64,000 bases of DNA. Source: Spirogloea muscicola. Lineage: Eukaryota > Streptophyta > Zygnematophyceae > Spirogloeales > Spirogloeaceae. The notes under the pieces are model-generated. The model was not told the DNA's origin. It saw only the letters and a list, made by a program, of their open reading frames with translations, and did not search any database. Both the position numbers and the translations under genes were made by a program. How positions within the stretch are numbered: position 1 is the first letter of the stretch; every line of letters begins with the position of its first letter. Below, in pieces: positions 19,980 through 32,515 of the stretch. The stretch spans positions 885,079-949,078 of the forward strand of contig WELB01000021.1 of NCBI GenBank assembly GCA_009602725.1, in the 5' to 3' direction.

Positions 19980-22900
19980 GCTTTTGCTCCTCTCAATCAG
20001 ACATGCAGACTTGTAGGCGGTTGTGAATGTATGAACAACTTGATGCTGCTTGTGTCAAAAGCTCCAAGAGCCTAATGTCTGGAAGAGTCAAGAAAGGGAA
20101 GCAATGAGCAACGAGGAGGGATGGATGATGCCATCCCACACTCTGCATTGCTGCAATGTCGGCACCTATTTCTCCAGCATGAGATATCCCACACCAATCT
20201 GCTGTAGAAATTGCTAAACGAATTGATGCTAGCTGTCATCTCCATGAACTGGGCCATAAGAAGTGGTATCATATAATGGACACGATTATTTGAGCAGCTA
20301 AAGCATGTGATTGCTTATGGTTGATCTTATTGCTTCAAGGAGAGGGAACTGATGTTGGCCTATTGCCTTCTGCAGGTGGGCAGTAGATTCACACTACACT
20401 GCTGCGGCATTTATGGTAGTCCTTGTGCTTGTTCTCATTCTCTCTGCCATACTACAATCCTCCGGAGTGCCGCGCTTTGCCAGCTTTCCAGACTGGCAAA
20501 TTGGAGTATTTCAGGCACTGAAACACTGCTCACAGCTATAGTGAGACCCTGCATACACTAGCAGGTCCAGTAAGTAGACAGCCTTTACTTGACACAGGTG
20601 ACTACGATGACCGGCACTGGGCAGATGTTGCACATTCAGCCGCAAGCTATTGGCGGGGCCACTCATTTCCTGCTGCTACTTATTCGACCTGTGGCTATTT
20701 GTTTACTGGAGATTACTGAATGGTCGTCTGTACACTAGCTTTGCTGGAAGAAATAGAGCTTTCCGGCCTGTTAGGACCTTGTCCTTGATCTTGGGCTGGC
20801 CCTTCCACGCCCATCGTCACCGTTTTATACAGCGACTTGTCGTTCGAATGACCTGTCCCGCCAGGAAGCTCTTGCACGTAACAGAATCTGTGCTCAATGG
20901 TGGGTAATAGAATCCCCCTTTATTTGATTATATCGTTTCAGCAGCCGCATGTTACGCTGGAAGAGCTCACTTCTTCCCCCTTGCTGTCCCGCGCCCACAC
21001 TGTTACCTTAGCTCTTTCATCACAGAGCTTCGCTGCATGGAGCACCATACACTAGCTTTTGCCCAACAGTTGAGGAACTCAAATTGGCTTCCCTTCAGTT
21101 CTTGCGCACCCTGCGCCTCTTCTCCTAAGCAACGCTGGCGGCAATTGCCGAACCCTGAACCCCACCACCATGTTCGGCGCTTGCTACCCCCAAGCCGTGT
21201 CCAGCGATGGCGGCTGTCCTTGGAAATCCAAAGCGGCTTCCCAATCGTGGCCAATGCGCCTCTCGCTGCCTTGCTTGCGACGTCGCCATGGCTGCCGCCA
21301 CGCCCTCCGCCTCCAGCGCCACTGCGGCCTCGTCTCCACTAATGAAATGCCCTGCCGCCCTATCCGATGGCACCGTACCTGCAACTGCCTCGCCGCCAAG
21401 CGCGTAGCTTGAGCTCCAGGGGTCCGACTTCATGGGTGCTCAGCTCGTCAGCCATACTGATGCAGCTCCGGCTGACGCAGTATATCTATGCTGGTCTTCA
21501 TCTTCCTCCAACGTGTACATCCTGCTGTATCTTCCAGCCTCTGGGTCGTGAGACAGTGGCAGGAGACGACCAGATATAAGAGATGCCAAATAGATGTTGT
21601 GGCTTTGCGGCACTTGGCGGCCATCTGAGACACACAAGCAGTAGGTCAGGTCACGTCCCGAGAGTGCAATGGCACTCTTTCTGCAGGTTGCCAAGGCTGG
21701 CAGCAGGGAGAGCAATCACCATGGAAGTTGTGCCGGTTGGGAGGCAGGCGTGCAAACTCACTGGGCTAACTTTGCAGCTGGTCAGCCAGAGAGCTTCTTC
21801 AGCCGGCATTGGAGAAGGTCCACAAGTGCTAGGGTCAGGAGCCCCTGCCACTCCGGTCATGCGAAACTCGTACCTTTCACAATGTTGTCCTTCCTGCAGG
21901 ACTGCTGGCGCCAAGGACTTCAAATCAGCCAACGGGCTCCTGCGGATGGAACATGCAGCCTTGCAGTCTTGTAACGAGCTTTTTGCTGACTTTTCATCAG
22001 CTGCACCTTTCGGGGGGCAAGTGTCTGACTTGCAGGAGACCAGCACCACCTATGAATTGGCAATGAACTGTGCATGGAGTTGGCCTGCAGTTTCTTGCCT
22101 GTCATGCTGGTGGGATTGTGGGTTAGGAGGCGGTCATGTTTTGCTGGTGGCCTGGTGCACCAACCCACAGCTGTGCTTTGCAAGGCAGCCTTGAAGCGCG
22201 AACCCACTATAGGCACCTGACTTGACCAGATTCAGTATTCCTGTGAAAGGCATGTAGTCACAGTCCATAAGCCCTAGCTCTCTTCAGCCGACAGTGCAAC
22301 AGGCTAAAAATGGAGTAATCTGTCAAGGAGCGGGCACAGCTCGACCCAGCTTCAGATCTTGATGGCCCGTCTGCCCGGGGACGTACACCAAGTCGCCACT
22401 ATTTTGGAGCACCTGGAAGTAGCTACATATGTGGTGGACCCTGCTTCCCCTGTTGGCGGCGTTGTACAATGCAGTATAAGCCTTGCTTGGTTTGCTCTTT
22501 TCTTGTAAGCGGCGGCTTGAGACGTCTTGGAGCAGGCACAAGTAGTGCCTGGGCCTGGCGGAGACGCGGCACGCGCGTCCCTGCCGCAGAAACACTCCGG
22601 CCAGACCGACAGCGGCCTCCGGGCCTGGGTGTGTGGGATGGCGGAATGATTGATTTGTAATATATGGTATGATTTGGCATCTTCTTGTGGGGGTCCGCCG
22701 CCATCTATCTAGTAGAGGGTCCTACCAACAGCAGCACTTGGCTAAGATTTGATCTCTGGAGGTGTGTGCTGCTTGGAAGTTCTTCCAGCGCTTCTTGACC
22801 AATTCATGTGGAGAAAGAGCGCGATGAAGATTGCCCATTCCTTATACACCTCAGGAGTGGAGTTCTGACTTAGTCCCACCAGTGGTAGGGAGTTCCCAGT

Positions 22901-24260
22901 AATATGTGGTGGCAATTCCCACACGTGACGCCGGGTGCTACCACATAGCAGAACGCTCTGATAAGTTGTTCAACCAGACCTGAAGGATCGAAGCAGGAAT
23001 GCACAAGAGACTCTTTGTCCATGCTTGGGAGGAGAGGGTTGCAGGTCTATATGCATGCATGCGATGTTGGCCGGCAGCTTGCAGTCGTTATGAAGATTTT
23101 GTGACAAGCGGAGGATGACGGGTGGGGCTGCTAGATTGGACCGAGCTGCGCTTTGACCTATTAGCCACTCTTGCTTCTTGTTGGTTTGCCTGCTTTCGAC
23201 AGTCGGCTTTTGACTCGCGGGTAATATCACTGCTGATGCACTTGGAGCAGAGAGGTTAGTGGCCTGTTGTACATCACATTTCGCACAAATTCATGTATAA
23301 CAAGGCAAGGCGCTTTCAGAGAAGACAGCGGCAGTGGACACATGGATGACAGGCAGAGTTTGCAGCTTCACTGAAAACGGCAGTATTGCAGAGATTGATG
23401 ACTCTGGCCCTAAGGAGCACAGACTACCTGCTGGTAATGACAGCCAACTCTTGCAACAAAATTCAGAACCTTTTGTCCCTTGTGGAGACAGTGCTTTGTT
23501 ATGGTAGATGCATCACACTCTCAATCACAGACCTGCAAGAGTAACCATGCAACCAATGTTTTATCTTGTCCTTGCTTCCCTTCCAATATGACATCATTCC
23601 TCACACCTTATGTCTTGATCAAATTTTCTCAATTGTCAAAAACCTCATGCAGCTCATCACCAACTCATTGATCATCCATCTGGCATAGCCCCTGAATCTA
23701 AGAACGACTAGAGATGTCCGTACTTCTCAGTGTACAGACTTCCATGCAGCCTTCATCCTACAACCTGCCACCAAGACGGCCATCAATAGCTGTTAGACTT
23801 TGTGTAAGACATTTGTGATCCCACTGTGTGAACCAACCATGTGCAGGAGAATTCCCATACATAATATCACAACAACTGCACGATAGGTCCAAGTACACAT
23901 GCAGTCTGTGTGATACTTCTACCTTAAGACCTGATCAGAAGCTTTACTACTAATAAACACCTAGCAGCCTGACTGGAAGAGAGGGTGCTTTTATTGGGTC
24001 CAATAGTAAAAGCAGGTCTGCCAATCTTCTGCAGCAAGGAAAGGAAAATAGATGAGATTAATAATATGAGCTATAATCTGAGATTGCCAGAATCTTTAGA
24101 ATGAGACAAAGTCGAACCGATCAGACATACGGGTCCCTTGCAAATTACTACTACTCGCAGAATACTATAGCAAGTGACTAGTAAAGCTCTGACTTAGCAT
24201 CCTTGGAAGGGGGATTTCAGAAAGACAACAATTTGCAAGTTGGTTCAGGGAAGCTTGATG
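19980..24260. other. Gene-poor stretch with one LINE remnant
   Basis: 20640-20830 (plus) is a LINE 3' end (STCGYLFTGDY-stop near 20680-20720, hairpin near 20793). A GC-richer block at 21.0-22.2 kb has several overlapping readings. The plus-strand one at 21583-22194 (203 aa) is the longest but shows no domain I know and sits in a region open in both strands. 22.2-24.26 kb is AT-richer, with nothing recognised. Confidence 0.35.
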
Positions 24261-24269
24261 CCTATTAGA

Positions 24270-24740
24270 AGAGAATGCGGCTGCTGATATTGAAAGAGCG
24301 GCTGTGATAGCCAGCCAGATGCATACAGGTGTTCTTGACAGAGCCACAGGCTAGGCAGACAGGGCGCTCTTAGTACCCCCGGGTCAGCAGTAGGAAATCA
24401 GATGAGCTGAGGGGAGGAGGAGCAACCCCGCTGCGCGGGCCAGAGGCTGCTGCAAGGGCGCGACCGGCGCGGCGGTGCAAAGCAAGCGCTTGGGAGCGCT
24501 GGAGGGACATAGACAATCGCATGCGGTAGCAGGACACAGGACCCAAAGGCACCGAGCCACCGGGGAGTGCTGCACCCTGTTCCCGGCGCCGCTGGTCAGC
24601 TTGAGATGTTAGCAGCGAAAATAACGAGGACCACCGACCCCCGTAAGACCCATGGATGTCCATGGCCAGGGGGTAAAAGGTATCACCCGCCGGGTGGTCC
24701 TTGTACTTGTGCAACTTCTTCTGTTCGGCCACCTTCACGG
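24270..24740 (-). mobile_element. LINE 3' end with RT C-terminus
   Basis: Coding part 24740-24370: AEQKKLHKYKDHP, then FYPLAMDIHGSYG, then YRMRLSMSLQRSQALALH, AGRALAAAS and SSDFLLLTRGY-stop. This is the C-terminal end of a LINE polyprotein after the reverse-transcriptase core. The 3' tail to 24270 holds a hairpin variant (GGCTGGCTATCACAGCC). The copy is 5'-truncated at about 24740. Confidence 0.7.
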
Positions 24741-24989
24741 GTTAGCCGGTCTCAAAAGTATGGGGGGCCCTGCGTCCGGAAGCTGTCGGTAAGACCGACG
24801 TCCATATTAGAAGGAGCTAATTTGAACAGATACTTGACGAGGTGGAATGTCTCCTCACAATGGTTGGCTTCCTTGGCTGGCACATTCTGCTTACAGTCTG
24901 TGTCTTTCTCTAAGACTAGCAATCCATAGCCAATTAGAGGAGCTTACTGCTTCCTTAGTGCATTGTCATTTCGGATTGACCTTTCACAA

Positions 24990-26960
24990 CCTCGCCCCCT
25001 TGGGAAGCGCTTACGATCTGTTGGGCTGGCCTTTCATAGCCAATGTAGAAAGAGCTGCTGTAAAAGCCAGTCAGGTGTTCACAGCCATCGCCCCTTTCTG
25101 CTTGCCTTCGTACATGGCCACTCAGGCCCTCCACCACTGATTACACACTCCAATTTCTTTTTTTTGGAGGCGACCAGCGCTTGCTGACTAGGGCTCGCTA
25201 CCAGTCTGCGCAGCGCCCTACTGGGCGCAGAAGCCATATTGGCGCTGCCGTCGGTGCGACGGTGATTAGGCGTGCTCACAGCCGCGTATGCAGCCGCAGC
25301 TGGCGAGCGCGGTGCTTACTGCTGAAAGCTCCTGGCGCGGCGTTAATTGAGAGCCCTAAAGCCTTAACCTAAACCACGAGTGACGGCGCTGTTGCCCACG
25401 TTGCTGTCTGGGTGCGGAGTCAGCTGTAAGGCACAGTCTCATAGCGGCGTCGACAAGTCGGCCGTCCGCAGCGGATTAGTCGTGCCGCCCACACGGGCGG
25501 CTTGACTTTCTCACGCTTTGATATTTTTCTCGCCCCTTCGAACATTGTTCATTCTTTTCTGGGCTGGCCAATCACGGCCATCGTCCTCTACCCTAAAGGC
25601 CTCGCCTCCTATGTGCTTGCCTTGGTACTTGGCCACACAGGCCCTCCATCTCTTAATACACACTCATCCCTTTCTTTGTACTTGGCCAATTTGGCCTTCG
25701 ATTGTTTCAAATACACGAATCCATATTCTTTCTTTGGCAGAGTCCATACTAGTCTTTCTGATTTGCGGCCCTCACTCGTGGTTACTGAGTGATACATCCT
25801 ACCGGCCAAGCTCTGAGAGCGCTTTTGGCACCTTCGGAGTTTGTCAGTATTTTATGGCTGGCTGTTCATGGCCCTTGCCCCCGTTGGGAGAGCCACATTC
25901 CTTTTCACTGAAGAGTCTTTCTCTTTACGACTCTCGCCGGGCACAACTTGCCAACTTGGTTGGGCCGCCTCGTTTCCAGCTGGAATGGCTGACGCCGTCT
26001 TGCTGCGAAGCCGAGGAGAAGCAGCTCAAGTGCCAAGGCGAGGGCTATGAAGAAGCCATTTCGCCCACAATGAATGAACAAGATGCAAAAGCGCCGGTGA
26101 CAATTTGCTGAAGACCAGAACGGGTGCCGGCTGTCCTAAAGGGGGCAAGGGCCGTGAACAAACAGCACGAAAAGAATGGGCTGGTCAGAATGGGCCGAAA
26201 AGCGCTGTCTTAGAGCTTGGGTTGGATGATTTACTTAGTGAAGGAAACAGCTCCTCCAAATTGACAGCAGTGGTTGTGAGAGGCCAGCCCTAAGGAATGT
26301 ACAGGTTCGGAAAGGGCCGGATGGCGCAGAAAGCAGATATCAGGCTCTACGACATCACGAGTGACCACGAGTGAGGAGCCGCAAAACCGAAAGACTAGCA
26401 GCCGGAAAGCAGTCCCCCTGACGCTAGCCAGAGGCTGCAGCTAGAGCACGGCTAGAGCACGGCACGGCCAGCACGCAGGCCTCCGCGTCATTTTATGTGC
26501 ACCGCGCGCCTTCTGTCTCTCACAGCCATTGCCGCAAAATGTAAGGGCTGTTTCTCTTGGGGCTGCACCCTAGACCGAGCCGATTCTCTTTCACGTTTCC
26601 TCAGCTGGAACTTACCCAGCTACGACGACGGAGGCGTCCACTGCCCGGGTCCATAGGGAAGTAGACAAAAGGCAAGCCCAGTATAATACATCAAGCTCTG
26701 AAGGCAACCCCAAGCTTTCAGCTTTTAGCTGTCTGTCCCATTCCACGGTGCCGCACACGTGAGCAGCTCGAGGCTGAAGGTAAGAGAGGGGCCCTTAACA
26801 TCTGAGGCTGCTTAGCAAGGCTTACTGTGTGTTTCGTAGCTGCTTGATTCCTTGTGTGCCAGCTACAGCGCTTTCCCTGGCCGCGTCGAACTTTATACAT
26901 TCTTCCTTCTGGGCTGGCCTCTCCCAGCCAACGCCCTCTCCTAGAAGCGTCTCTCTCTCT
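24990..26960 (+). mobile_element. Cluster of LINE tails
   Basis: Short tails with the hairpin at about 25030, 25565, 25858 and 26915 (plus), and 26170-26200 and 26275 (minus). Subfamily-2 tail sequence (GTGCTTGCCTTGGTACTTGG) lies at about 25612 and a related one near 25095. GC-rich, unassigned DNA lies between (25190-25500). No coding part is preserved except ORF-end codons. Confidence 0.55.
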
Positions 26961-27680
26961 CTTATCATCGAGCTGCTACTTGTGCAGGTTCCTAGCGCAC
27001 ATTGACTCTACGGCGCATGTCTGCAGTCCCTTCAGGAAGACAAGACAGAGGGATACTTGTGGTAGGAGATGGTGAAAAAGTTTGAGACATGGATACCTTA
27101 CTGCTTGCTGCTTTTGCCTGTCACCTCCGCCCAGCAGCATGCCAGCCTCAGCAGCAAGTTCAGCCACTGCATAGACGAGGCTTATTTGCATCAAGAGGAA
27201 TGTATCACAGAGCAGCCTGTGGGGCCGTTGGCGTCATCGGTCGCCTTGGCCTGCCGCGGCCTGCTCACCATCTAGCCTGACAAATCTCAGAGCATTTGCC
27301 TACGCTGCTCAAGCAACTTTCCAGCACCAGAACAGCCTAGAGTTGCAGATTTGTGGAGCATGGACGGATGGAGCTGAGCAAATTGCAAAGTGGACGGCCC
27401 AAGTGGCAAAATGCCAGCTCATGAAGCAAGGTGTTAGGCTGGTCCTATTGAGCAATCACCAACCCACACAAGCAAAATCCAAAGTTTCCATGAGGTCGCC
27501 TGTCGCCATTGTACAGTCTGTTCCATGATGGTATATTGGGCACATTTAAGTGCTGTGGGGCTTACTTGCCTGGCATGCAGATGATTCACCCCTGCCAGCG
27601 CTCATGATTACAACAACATCAAATTACCTCATGGGGCAAGGTCAAAAGGGAGGACGTGGTACTGAAATGTCGAAGGGGCC
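26960..27680. other. Unassigned stretch
   Basis: A plus-strand reading at 27069 begins MVKKFETWIPYCLLLLPVTS, like a signal peptide, but stops after 68 codons with no support. A reading near 27300-27460 is helical (ICGAWTDGAEQIAKWTAQVA) and could be a stray exon of the gene A/B family. Low confidence for both. Confidence 0.25.
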
Positions 27681-27688
27681 AATAGGAT

Positions 27689-28656
27689 TCAAGTACTTCG
27701 TTCAATCAGAGTAATCTGAGGCTTGTCCTTCTTGGCCTGGCAAAATTGTGTGCCCAAATGGTCATCTTCAGGAATGCGATAGTGGCACATGCGCCCTGAG
27801 CAGGAAACCTTGTTCTCAAGACAGAGAAATTCGTCACTCTGATCTTGCTCCACTTTCCTGGTAATATCATGTACCAGCACGTCAGTTCCACCAGGCGACT
27901 GTCTATTGTGGGCAAAGACCGCAGCTGTGAAGATGGGAGCCATCCGCCCAGGAGCGCTGTGTCGCCAGCCCACAGGAGCATCAATGATGATCACATCCCA
28001 GTCCACGTGAAAGAGTTGCCTGCACTGACGCATGGTTAAGGTCATGGCTCAAGGAAAGCACCAAGTGAAGACATGATGTCAACCCAATACCAGCAACAAC
28101 TGTGTGAGAAGCTAAACACTGATTTTGTGCCTTCAAGAAGTAGCAAGATGGCCTGTTGGGTGTTAAGTCTGCTCGTACTTAGGGAGCTGAGTCAAAGTAA
28201 GGTTGCACTTGCTTGACTCCAGATCTTGATGCGGCTTGCAGACCCCCGTCCTCGCCGCCTTCGCATAACTCATCAGCTCGTGTGCTTGAGAGAGTATCGT
28301 CTTGTAAACAATATGGTACATTTCCAAGTTGATGCCAGCCTTCATCACTTTCTATGAGCATGACATTGGGCATGTCAGTCACTCTCCCGTAGAGACGATT
28401 TCAAGCTGATGGCTCTGCTGAGTAGTGTGCATGCAGCAAGTCGTATGCATGCTGCAGCAAACAAAAGGAAGGAGGTTGGTAAAAAATCACCAACCAGGTT
28501 TGTGGCCGCCATCCAATCGAGTGAATCCTCCAAAAATACTGTGCGACCACCAGCATTCAGTGCTGCCCAAAGTGGGCTGTCTTGGGCCAACCCAAAAGCG
28601 AGCACATTGCTAGGACCCCGCTGCTGGAGGATGTCGAGCATGATTGTAATCTCTTC
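27689..28656 (-). CDS. DUF579 (IRX15/GXM-like) methyltransferase, copy 1, partial
   Basis: Member of the family of Golgi polysaccharide-modifying proteins that includes glucuronoxylan 4-O-methyltransferases (GXM) and IRX15. The methyl donor is S-adenosylmethionine. Three exons: 28656-about 28510 (EEITIMLDILQQRG, VLAFGLAQDSPLWAALNAGG), 28351-28179 (GINLEMYHIVYKT, SSKCNLTLTQLPK) and 28019-27689 (VDWDVIIIDAPVGW, APGRMAPIFTAAVFAHNR, VLVHDITRKVE). Intron positions and phases equal those of copy 2. The first exon ends ATG-GCGGCC where copy 2 has ATG-GTCAGT, so the usual donor is lost. The exon with HYATS and TPQQ seen in copy 2 was not found upstream. Probably truncated and perhaps non-functional. 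Confidence 0.75.
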
Positions 28657-28659
28657 CTG

Positions 28660-29940
28660 GAGCAAGCACACAAAACAGCTCAGTGGCAATCCATACATGT
28701 CACTGCAAAGTGGCCTGGCAGAAATGACAGGCTAAAGGACCGGAACAACTTGCAATGCTTCTCTTACTGCCCTGCACATATAAATCTATCTGGCATGACA
28801 TGGTGCATTGCAAGAGCTCTCCCATTTACCTTGGTCTTATCAAGAGGTTTACGGCTTGTGGCAAAGTAAATAAGGGCCCTGGCAGCTACTCCAGGGAGGC
28901 CTGTCGCCCTATCCACCTTTGCCCTTGATCTGCACGACGTCCCTCAGAACATGGCAGGCCAAGTGAGTGCTTGCCACCTACTAAGGCATGACGAGATAGG
29001 TCACTGGCAGCATGGAAAGCCATAGATGGTTGCTTCTAGAAAACTTCAGCAGGCGCAGCAGACAGACTGGACCAAAAATGCTGTCAGTGAGAGCTGAGTT
29101 TGTTGTCCACTTCAGAGTGCGTGTTTTTGTATTTGCTTAAATAGCTGGTACGTGCTTAGTATATTCGCTTAAGTCACTGGTGCCAATGAAGCATATGCTA
29201 GTGTCCTGCTTGATGCATAGCTGAAGTCTCTGCAGCACTCATGACATCAAGCACTGCAAGGATCCTACCTTGTTCATCAACATGTCCAGACACAATACAA
29301 ACAACATAGAGGTGACAGAAATAACTGCTCGGTGTAAGTGGCTGTGCAAGCCAGCCTAGCTTGCAGGGAAGGACATGAGAGCGTGCATTACCAGTGAGCA
29401 AAGGGAAGGTCCAAGGCCACTATGACCACTACTTCCCAACATGATGTTGCAGACACATGTCTGCAGCACCAGAATGAGAAGCTTACCCTCCAGTCCTGAC
29501 ACCAAGAGTAGACTTGGGCTTGTGGTTGTCGTAACTGCTCCTTGAACTTGCATTGATGAGGAGACCCACGATTCTGCAGCCACAGTCCATGAATATCCAC
29601 TTGCTTATGCAGGAGGTCTATTCAAGACATCAATCGCACCATTTCAGTCATGGGTAGCCACAGTCACCACACCTCTCAGCCACAAGGCGGACCTCCAGTC
29701 ACTCTGTTCGAGCACTATCCAGGACGGAATCACCCTTGCTTTAGCGACTCCCACAGCTGCACCCTCTGCCTTGCTGGCAACAGGCAACTCACATGGTCAC
29801 CAGGCACACCACCGCCAGCCCTCGGAGGTGACGAGGGCTCATCGTCCGTAGGGCCCCTGTCAGCGAGGGGGCGCCGCCGAGGCTAACCGGCCGCCCAGAG
29901 CTGCCGCCTGCCGGGGGCTCGGAAGGCTTCTTCCTCTCAG
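28660..29940. other. Unassigned stretch
   Basis: No family recognised on either strand. Readings of 60-80 codons (for example 29356-29583, minus) have no partner elsewhere in the window. Confidence 0.35.
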
Positions 29941-31020
29941 CTTGGCGCATCGGAAACGAGCCAGCAGCACCGGAGGCTAGTCAGAGGCCCCACGCGTGAA
30001 CGGCGGCCGGCGGCAGTGGTGGCGGCAGCGATGGGGGGCGTCGCTGTAGTCGCACTTTGGAATGGTGGTGGAAGCGGCGGAGGCGGCACCGCCGCCGGGC
30101 CCCGGAGGCCAGAGCCTGGACGCGACGGACGGCAGGCGCTGGTTTGAAAGCGGAGTGAGCTCATCCAATGATAGGGGCCGAGGGCTGTGAGAGAAGTGGC
30201 CACTTCTCTCACAGCTCTGCCAGTGGGCGCAAGGGCTGTGAGTAGCCAGCCCGAAAGCGAATCTCGACAAGATGGTTCGGTAGGGCCGGGCGACCGGCAG
30301 GCCGGGGCCGACGGCAAGCGAGACCCGGGAAGTGGACGCCTCCGCCGTTGTAGCTGCGTGAATCCCAGCGCCTTTGGCGCCAAATGGCTGGACCTACTTC
30401 ACCGCCTTGCGCGGCGAGCAGCGGCCCGCCGCCACGGGCAGCAGGGCGAGCAGCCTGGCTTCCATGTCGCCGGGTCCCTCGCCCAAGTTTTCCGGATGCG
30501 CCTGGCCGTCTCTTTGCAGCGGTCCCTAGCTTTTGCGGTCCACTTGCGCGCAGGCCGTGCTCTGGCGGCGGCCTCCGGCTTCCGTCAGGGCGACGTCTTT
30601 CCGCCTGCTAGCTACTCAGATTTGCATCTACTGACGAGAGGTTACTGAGAGTTCGCTTACTGCTGTCTCAGTCCTTAGCACTCCGACTCCTTCAGACCTT
30701 GTCCATTCTTTTGGGCTGGCCTCTCCCAGCCACCACTTAATCTGGCCGCGCTTGCTCTCAGCCAAGGAAGAGGAAACAGGGTCGGTCTAGGGTGCACCAA
30801 CGAGAAAGAAGTGCGCGCCCATAGAGAACAGGGGCTGGCAAAGCCAGCCCAAAAAAGAATGGACAATGTCCAAAGCCAAAGAAGGAGGAGCCGGAAAAAG
30901 GCCTACACTACAAAAGACTGCTGAAAGAGCTCTTCCAATCTTCGGCAATGGCTGTGAAGAAAGTGCTCGCCCACAGAGTAGAGGGGCTGGCAAAGCCAGA
31001 GGGAGAGAAGGCGCGCGGTG
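29940..31020 (+). mobile_element. LINE fragments around a GC-rich core
   Basis: Minus-strand hairpin tail at about 30190-30290. On the plus strand 30300-30648 holds a LINE C-terminus (KWLDLLHRLARRA, AGSLAQVFRMRLAVSLQRSL, RAGRALAAAS, SYSDLHLLTRGY-stop) with its tail and hairpin to 30740. More minus-strand tails at 30790-30905 and 30930-31020. The plus- and minus-strand copies abut, so several insertions in both directions occurred here. Confidence 0.7.
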
Positions 31021-31900
31021 CGCATGAAATGAAACGGAGGCCAAATCACAGCCCCCGCCCGAGGCTGCAATAAGGCACGGCCGGCGGGGATGACGAAGAG
31101 ACACTTCGTGGAAGGGGATGATGTAGCTGATTGACGGTGGGGGGGGGGTTTGCACTGGGTGCGGCCTGGCCTCGAGCTGCCCAGTGAGCATTCTCCAGCA
31201 CCGCGTGACGGCACAGGCAGCCAAAAAGCCAAATGCTTGGATTTACCTTGTCGACTCTTGTGGGGCTCTGGCTTGGCCAGCCCCCGCTTCTCGAAGGGCG
31301 CGCCATTCTCTCCTAGGAGAGCCACTTCCTTAAACAGCTCGAACATTGGGCCAGCTCAGACCAATGGACATATAAGGAAGAATGAAAAGACTGGACCAAA
31401 TCTGCAGAGGGGCCGGAAAGCACACAGCTTGTCCGCAAACATTCCCCCGGGCGGATTCGAGGCGGATTCGAACCGCCGCCCCCCGGCCCGGCCGGCAGCC
31501 CGCTCCCGGCCGCGCCCCCAGCCGCGCAGCCCGGGCCCGGCGGCCATCCGCGGCGGCGGCGCCAGCGACGGGCCGCGACGGCGGGGTCTAAGGCCAGAGC
31601 TCTGACGCTCAGGGACTAGGGATCCGGCGCAGCCTCGCCGCTGGCCGCCACTCCTTCGGCGGCCTTCCAGCTTCGTGGAAGAGACGCTCAGTCGGCCTGG
31701 GCGCTGCGCTCGCGGCAATGTCTCCGTCGCGCTCCGTCGGCCATTTCGTGGCGCTGGCCGCCGCGTTCATTCTGACCGGGTGAGCGGCGGCGCTGCCCGG
31801 GGAGCCGAGTCGCCGGCTTCACGGGAAGTCTTGCTGCCTGGCATCCGACGTACACACGAGAACGTCAAACGCGAACGTTGTGACCGAGAGGACGCTTGAT
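31020..31900. promoter_or_regulatory. GC-rich stretch before DUF579 copy 2
   Basis: 31440-31810 is strongly GC-rich, like the stretches before the WRKY gene and gene B, and may be the promoter region of DUF579 copy 2. An ATG at 31718 (MSPSRSVGHFVALAAAFIL) leads into a GTGAGC donor and could be a signal-anchor exon. No TATA box stands out. Confidence 0.35.
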
Positions 31901-32515
31901 AACACAACGACTGCATAGGGATGGTCAGGTGCTCAGGATAGCTTGCGACTGGACTTCCCCTCTCCTCGACTCAAGCTCGTGCTCGTGCCTGGTTCTGCAA
32001 TCACAGAGTCGTCTGCGCCCTTCTCTACGCTGGGCCCACCAGCAGAGGCATCTGGAGTGCTGACCGCACGCTCGAGGTCAACGTCACCGAGTAAGCCTTC
32101 GTGCTTCTGCGTTGTGATGCTTGTTGTCCTCTGCATTGGGATGCTAAGCTTCATGCACCTCTGGCGAGCTTGAGCTATCCATGGCGGGCTCGAGCAACCG
32201 AACAGCGAGGGCGTTGCCTCAAATAACACGAAGCACTTGGAAGCCGCGAGGGCCTTCAGAATCAGAGCCATGATGGCATCTCGTGCCAGGCGCCTTGCCT
32301 GCAATATGCTTTGGCAGTGCCACGAAGCTCATTGCAAGCTGCAATATCTGCTCTCCTTTTGAATCGAAGAAGTGTCTGGCCAGCAGCTTTTGATTAATCT
32401 TAGCTGCAGTCCGCAGTGCCTTTGGAGAATTCGCCCTCTCAACCTGCCCCATTGACTATCTCAGAGCCTCATTACCACGATAATGTCTATCTTCTCTGTT
32501 ACATTCTGTATACAG

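Noticed and set aside
21583-22194. 203-codon reading on plus
   Set aside because: No domain, long overlapping readings on minus, and no counterpart elsewhere in the window. Left as unassigned.
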